Of a stretch of DNA of 7,907 nt, positions 1-6,300 are shown piece after piece. The position numbers and the translations under genes were made by a program. The DNA is taken from the NCBI GenBank assembly GCA_007129635.1, contig SKVE01000387.1, forward strand, positions 1 to 7,907. Reading direction: 5' to 3'. Under the pieces are notes generated by a model. That model ran no database searches. It worked only from the letters and a program-made list of their open reading frames with translations, and had not been told where the DNA came from. Source of the DNA: Planctomycetaceae bacterium. Its GTDB lineage: Bacteria; Planctomycetota; Planctomycetia; Pirellulales; Pirellulaceae. The first letter of the stretch is position 1; each line of letters begins with the position of its first letter.

Positions 1-345
1 AATATCGAACCCGGCGATGTGATTGTCACGGGCGCGTTTCCGACGTACTCTGTCGAGTTCGCGGGAGCACTGGCCGGACAGGATTGGTTAGGCGAAGGGA
101 TGGGCCTAGTCGGCGATGCGTCCGAGTTGACTGGCGGACCGCCTTGGCCGGAGATCCAAGTCACCCGCACCCAGACGGCCGTGCCGAGCTTCCGGCGCGT
201 TTTGGAAGCCTTGCCGAACATCGACCCCGGCGATGTCCTCGTCTCCGGCGGTCCGCTTAACTTGACCCCACTGCGCGTTATCTTTGACGGTCAATATCGT
301 GGTCAGCCATTGCCGACGATGGGCGACCAACTGTATGCCCCAGAT
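1..345 (+). repeat. Two tandem copies of an 'NIxPGDVxVxG' beta repeat
   Basis: Copy 1 begins at the window edge with NIEPGDVIVTG (residues 1-11), followed by YSVEFAGALAGQD. Copy 2 has a preceding helix, FRRVLEALP (64-72), then NIDPGDVLVSGG (73-84), then LRVIFDGQYRGQPLP. The NI-PGD motifs lie exactly 72 residues (216 bases) apart. Over the first 33 bases the copies differ at about seven positions, so the repeat is old but clear. Similar repeats, with an 'ALealpnIg.GdVtVtG' core followed by 'vtFvGaLAgq', recur in tandem in large bacterial surface proteins (recalled). Copy 1 lacks its helix because the window cuts it, so more copies may lie upstream. Confidence 0.75.
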
Positions 346-3300
346 CCGCTACCGGTTGGTACGGGGGTCGAAGTTGCCGCCCTGGATATTGGAGCGATTC
401 CGAACGAAATCACCGTTCGTGTTCCTGTATTCGGGACCACTGGACTGGCCTTTTCGCCATTGGACTTCAACCTGTGGCATCCTACCACGACTCGCGGCGG
501 TGACTCCGGGCATGGCATCAATCCGGCACCGGATAACAGCCGTACGCCTGGAGCGTCGACAGTCGGCGTCACGGGGGGAAGAACGAGCAAGATAACCGAT
601 GAATCTGAAGGTCACACCAGTTTCTACTTCGGACTCGATCGCTTCGAAGACGCCACTCGAAGTGATAACCTGTCGAACTACTACCGGTACAGCTACCCGT
701 CCATCGGGCAGCAGTACGGTGGTGCGGCAGTGCCCAGCTTTGGCCAATTCCGCTCCTTGGGGCAGTATGGAATCATCAATCACTTGGTCCATATGGACCT
801 GTCCAGCAACCCGTTGATCGTGATTCCCCAGCAAGGGGCAACAGGCGGTACCTACAACCTGCCGGGCGGTGCGTACGGCAGCCTGATCACCGGATCGTTC
901 AGCCTGGAAGGGTACAACGCGGCCGATAAGCCGATGCTGTATTTCAACTATTTCCTGGAAACCGAGGGCCATGGGGGAGCGACGACGCAGTCGAACGTAG
1001 CTAATCCGTTCCGGGACAGCGCTCGGGTGTTCATCTCACGCGACGATGGGGCGACCTGGGAACTGTTGGCGACGAACAATTCGCAGTTGAGTGCCGGTCC
1101 TGGCCTCGCCTTGAACGCGGAACTGCCGCCTTTCTTGTCGGACTCGGCGACCGAAGGCATCAACACAGTGTTCACGGATCTGAGTGTGCCGCGGAGAGTC
1201 CAGCAAGTCCAGGAACTGTTCGACAACACAGGCGATTGGCGTCAAGCGCGCATCGATTTGGAGGTGTACGCTGGCCAGTCGAATCTGAAGCTACGTTTCG
1301 ATTTTAGTACGGCCGGCACGATGAACGACCCCTCGCTGGGCCCTGTGGATGCCGGCTTCGGTGAATTTGATGATCCGTTCCGTTCGATCCGCAGCCAGAA
1401 CAACCAGTTCGAAGGCTTCTATATCGACGATATCATTGTGGGCGTTTCGGAACGCGGCGAGTTCGTCACCGGGGCGGTGCCGGATACCAGCACGCACGAT
1501 GTGACAACCTCCGTTCGTACCAACCCGGAGCGGCTTCTCGTTCCGCGACGCTTGGAGGGCGGCTACCAATTGGAGATCCGTCGCGGACCCGACTACGCGG
1601 AACTGGTGCGACCTTCGGAAGATTTCATCGCGATCCAGCGAACGTTCCAGACGAACGAACGTCTGACGTCGGGATACACCTTGATCGCGCCCGACCCGGC
1701 CGATGTCAGCGACGGGATGCAGTTTGCCATCGCGGGCAACCAATGGGCGATCTTCGAGTATGACACCGATGGTCAGGTCAGCGAAGGCGCCGTGCGCGTC
1801 AATCTGAATGGGATTACGACAGCAAGGCAACTGGCAGGACGCATCCAAACGGCCATCAATTCGCAAGCGGAATTGCAGGTCACGGCTATCCTGAGCGCGA
1901 CCAGCGGTCCGGCACGGATCGATCTGGTCGATGCCCTGGATGTGATCGTCCATAGTCCCAGCGATCCGAGTGCGGACCCGGCGATCGCGGTCGATTCCTA
2001 CAACCACCGCGGCGATGCGAACTTCCGCCGCGAGCAGGGCCAATTGATCATCGAGAACAACACGATCACCCACGCGGACGGATTCGGCATCGCGATCCTG
2101 GCAGGCGCTCGCGATCCCAATTCCAATTTCCCGCATCCCGGTGTGCCGATCAACTTCGACACGCCCAATACCATCGTCACGGCTAACAACAATCCCAACC
2201 TGCGCGCTGGGTTGGCGCCGGGGGTCGTGGTACAAAACAACATCGTGGCGTACAGCGGCGATGGCGGCATCTCGTTCCTCGGGGATGCGGCGGGGGTCTT
2301 GCCCATCGCCGCCGTGCCTTTCGGACGGATCGTCAATAACACCATTTATGGCAGTCCCAGTCAGACAGGGACGGGGATCCTGGTGGCCAACAATGCGGCT
2401 CCCACGATCCTGAACAACATCTTGTCCGGACTCCAAACGGGCATTGAAGTGGGAGCCAGTTCGACGGCGCATACCATCTCCGGCTGGAACCTGTACCAGA
2501 ACAATGCCCAACGTGGAAATGCCTTTAACGCCGTGAACGACTTGGAACCCCCGGCCAACGCGCCCCTGTTCCGCGATCCTCAGCGCGGAAACTTCTACTT
2601 GGAGCGAGGCTCGGTTGCCATCGACAGCGCGCTGAATTCGATGCAAGATCGCAATTCGTACGGGTTGGTCAAGCAACCGCTGGGCATCCCGCAGTCGCCG
2701 ATCTTCGCCCCCGAGAGGGACGTGTACGGGCAATTGCGAGTCGATTTGCCGTGGGCCGATCCGCTGGGTGCCGGGCCGAGCCTGTTCCGGGACCGGGGGG
2801 CCGTGGAAGCGGCCGATTTCGATCGACCGTTCGCGATGCTGGTCGATCCGGTCGACGGAAACGGGCTGGATCGCGACCCGAACGCCACCGTCGTGTACCG
2901 CACCGATGACCGCTTGTTCGAGGAATTCGTGCTGCAGTTGTACGACGGCGCGGGCTTCCCGCGCCCGATCGAAGGCACCGGCGTCGATCCCTTGACCGTG
3001 CATCCCAACACCGTCTCCATGACTCGCGACGGCGTGCTGCTGGTCGAACAGACGCAAGTGGTGCCTTTCGATCCCACCAATCCCGGCGATGCGCTGCTGC
3101 GACGATCGTCCGATTACACGATGGGATTCGAAGGCAGCAACCAAGTCCTGCGTTTGACCCCGGCTTCAGCCATCTGGGAGTCGGACCGCACCTACGTCAT
3201 CTCGCTGAACAACCGCGATCGCTACCTGCTGACGGCCGTTGATGGAGCCATGATCGACGATGGCGATCAGTTCCTGATCCGCGATCAGGCCGGTAACGCA

Positions 3301-6300
3301 GTGACCTTCGAATACGAGAGCGGTTACAAGATGTGGGTACCGCAGACGCTGACAATCCACGCGGTTCCCGGCACGCAGATCGGCGATGGGGATACGTTCA
3401 CCATCAGCAACGGCCCATCGACCGTGGTCTTCGAATTCGACAATAACAACACATTCAACCCGGATCATCGCGTGATCCGGTTCCAGGCCACCGACACGGC
3501 CGAGGATGTGGCCCAGGCGATCTACCAGGTCCTGCAAGAAGACCGGACGCTGGGCTTGGCGCCGCAATACTTGGGCGACCGGGTACACATCGGCAGCCAG
3601 ATTTTCCACAGCGTGGATGTGACCTCCAACAGCAACCTGCTGACCAGCGGCATCGCAGGCGGCATCGCTGATGGCGAGCAGTTTACGATCGAGTTCACGG
3701 TCGGTGGCGTGACCGAGACGGTTACCTTCGAATTCGATACGGATGGCATCGTTGGCATTCCCGTCCCACCGCCGCCGGTGGAAGATCCGGACGATCCGGA
3801 TAACGGTGACCCCGATAACGGTGATCCGGAAGACCCGGATCTACCCGGCGACGATCCGGCGGACGACTACATCGAGCCGCAGAGGATTATCGCGTTTGAT
3901 TTCTCGCAGACCAGCGAGCAATTGGCCCAGTTGGTGATCGCAGCGATCCGCGCCGAGGTACCGCATTTGGCCGCGACAAACTCGCTGGGCGATGGCTTTA
4001 TTCACCTGCGTGAGTCGATCGATTCCCAATTGGAAAGCTACCTGCTGGATACCTCTTCCAGCCGGCTGTGGCAGACCGGCCAACCCGGGGTGACCGGTGC
4101 GATGCTGGTCCAGTTGCCGGACGATCGGTACGAGATCCAGGCCCCTGCCGCTGGCGGTTCAGCGATCAACGATAACGAGATCTTTACGATCAACGACGGG
4201 ACCCGGACGGTGACGTTCGAGTTCGATCTGGACGGCAGCGGTCCGACGCGCAGTTGGTACATCTCGATTCCGTTGACCGGGACGGAGACTCAGGACCGGT
4301 TGGCTCGAATGATCCAGGATGCGATCACCAGCGAAGGGGCGTTCCCGGATCTGGAGATCAACAATCTGGGCGCGGGCTTGTTGCAGTTCGCGATCGCTCC
4401 TGACGGAGCCATCAATACCAGCGGCACCCAGAATTTGAACGGGACGGTTCGCAGCGGCGTCATCGACGGCGAGACCTTCCAGGTCACTCGATCCGGCACG
4501 ACGACGCTGACCTTCGAATTCAACAATAACGGCACGTTCGACCCCAACCACATCCAGATCGGGTTCAGCCCGACCAGCAGCGGTGTCGCGGTTGCCCAGG
4601 CGATGATCACGGCCATCGGCAATGCCGGTGTATTGGGCCTGACGCCCGTCTATCTGGGCGGCGGCACGATCCGACTGAATGAAACGCCCGCGCATACGTT
4701 CGACCGGATGACAAGCAGCTTGACGGTCACCGGGGTACCCGGCGGCGCCGTGGCCATCCCCTACATCCCGTCTGCGTCGTTCACCGCCGAGAACATGGCG
4801 GGGGCGATCATCAGCGCGATCAATCGGACGGGATTCGCCGACTTCGAGGCCCGGGCCAAGCTGCGCGGCGGCAATACCATCTTCCTGGATGGTGCCATGA
4901 TGAATCCCAGCCTGCCCAATCCGAACGATGCCGTCCAGTCGATCACCGAGGATGCCATCCGAGTTCAGTATCTGCCCGGCATTCGTGACCGCGCGGGCAA
5001 CTTCCTGCAATCCAACCAGCCGGATGGAGAAACGCGGTTTACGATTATCCTGGGCGAAGCGACGTTCGATTTCGGCGATCTGCCGGACGATCCCAGCCGC
5101 AACGACGACTTCCGTACGTTGCTGGCCAGCGATGGTGCGCGGCACGTCCAGGTGCGTGACAGTCAACTGCGATTGGGCCATTTGCTGGACGTCGAGATCC
5201 AGGGGCAACCGAGCGCTCGGGCCGATGGCGACGACGCCAATGCTCGCGTCGATGTGACAGGTACCCCGCGTTTGAACTTGGCCTTGCTGCCGATGATGAC
5301 CATCCGCGTTCCCGACGGTTGGCACATCGATGATGGTGGTGCCTTCTCCATCACCGATGCCGACGGCAGGCAAAAGAACTTCAACATGACGACCGGTCCC
5401 GACGGTCTGTTCCAAGTTTCGTACTCGCTGCATGATGGCCCAAAAGCCCTGGCCGAAAACATCGTCGCAACGATTAACGAATCGATGACCGATCTCGATC
5501 CGTTGGTCGGTGTCACGGTCGTCCACATCGGTGATGGTTTGATCCAGATCGCGGGCGCGTCGAGTGTCGATTTGCAGGACACCGGTTTGCACCTGGTCCA
5601 GGTCGCGTCGACTCGTGTGGAAATCCCCGGCGATCCGGCTGCCAATGGCCGAGCGTTGGTGGCTGACGGGGACACGCTGACGATCGATTCGGTGCTGTTC
5701 ACCTTCCGATCACCAGCCCCTGTGGCTCCCGAGATAACCGATATCGTATTCTACGAGGGCGAGCCTCCCGAGATCCTCCTGCGGCGGATCATCCAAGCTG
5801 TCGACGCGGTCGTGGCTGCGGGGCAGTTGTCCGAGGTGGCAGCTTTGGACGCGGGCAACGGGGTGTTCGAGATCCATGGCACGGCGGATGTCGCGTGGCA
5901 AGGCAGCCTGAGACCGTACTGGCAGTTGCCGGTCAACATCCAGGTGACCGATGGGCTGTTGCCATTGAACGGGAACCTGTTCACGCTGGCCGACGGACGG
6001 AGCCCTGCGGTGGTCTTCGAATTCGACAGCGACAGCGACAACAATCTGACAAACAACACGCATCAGCGAGTTGCGATCGGCAGCGACGCGAATCAAACGG
6101 CGGCGAACATCGCCGCGGCGATCAACCAGGCCGTCGACGCGGGTCTGCTGCAGGAACTGGTGGCAACCAGCTCCGGAAGTTCGGTTTCCTTGGTACCGTT
6201 CGCCACCACCGTTGGCAACGCGGCCAACGACGAAGACGGCATCCGATTCGAAGGGGCCTTCGTTCCCGGACTGGACACATCGATCGTGGTGACCGTTTCG

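Noticed and set aside
284..595. 103-codon + strand open frame near the left end
   Set aside because: Off-frame reading inside the continuous frame +1; no sign of a frameshift in the main gene there.
2011..2820. Beta-helix considered as a polysaccharide lyase or phage tailspike enzyme
   Set aside because: Only structural Asn-ladder coils are visible; no catalytic residues of a known lyase family can be picked out, and the surrounding domains are adhesive or structural.
1291..3144. 617-codon open frame on the minus strand
   Set aside because: Codon-aligned antisense of the beta-helix and Ig-like regions. Composition is Arg/Asp/Gln/Gly/Val/Ile-heavy with no domain pattern, and the sense frame has clear domains throughout.
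3781..3870. Short tandem repeats considered as a CRISPR array or regulatory iterons
   Set aside because: Units are 9 or 15 bases, in frame, with no spacers, and code for DP/DNGDP in an open protein frame.
4159..5592. 477-codon open frame on the minus strand
   Set aside because: Same codon-aligned shadow; it bridges several sense domains and has no recognisable motif.
3427..6024. Recurrent TTCGAATTC (3430, 3727, 4513, 6016) considered as a regulatory or recombination site
   Set aside because: Each copy codes for Phe-Glu-Phe at the same point of a small module, so protein conservation and preferred codons explain it.
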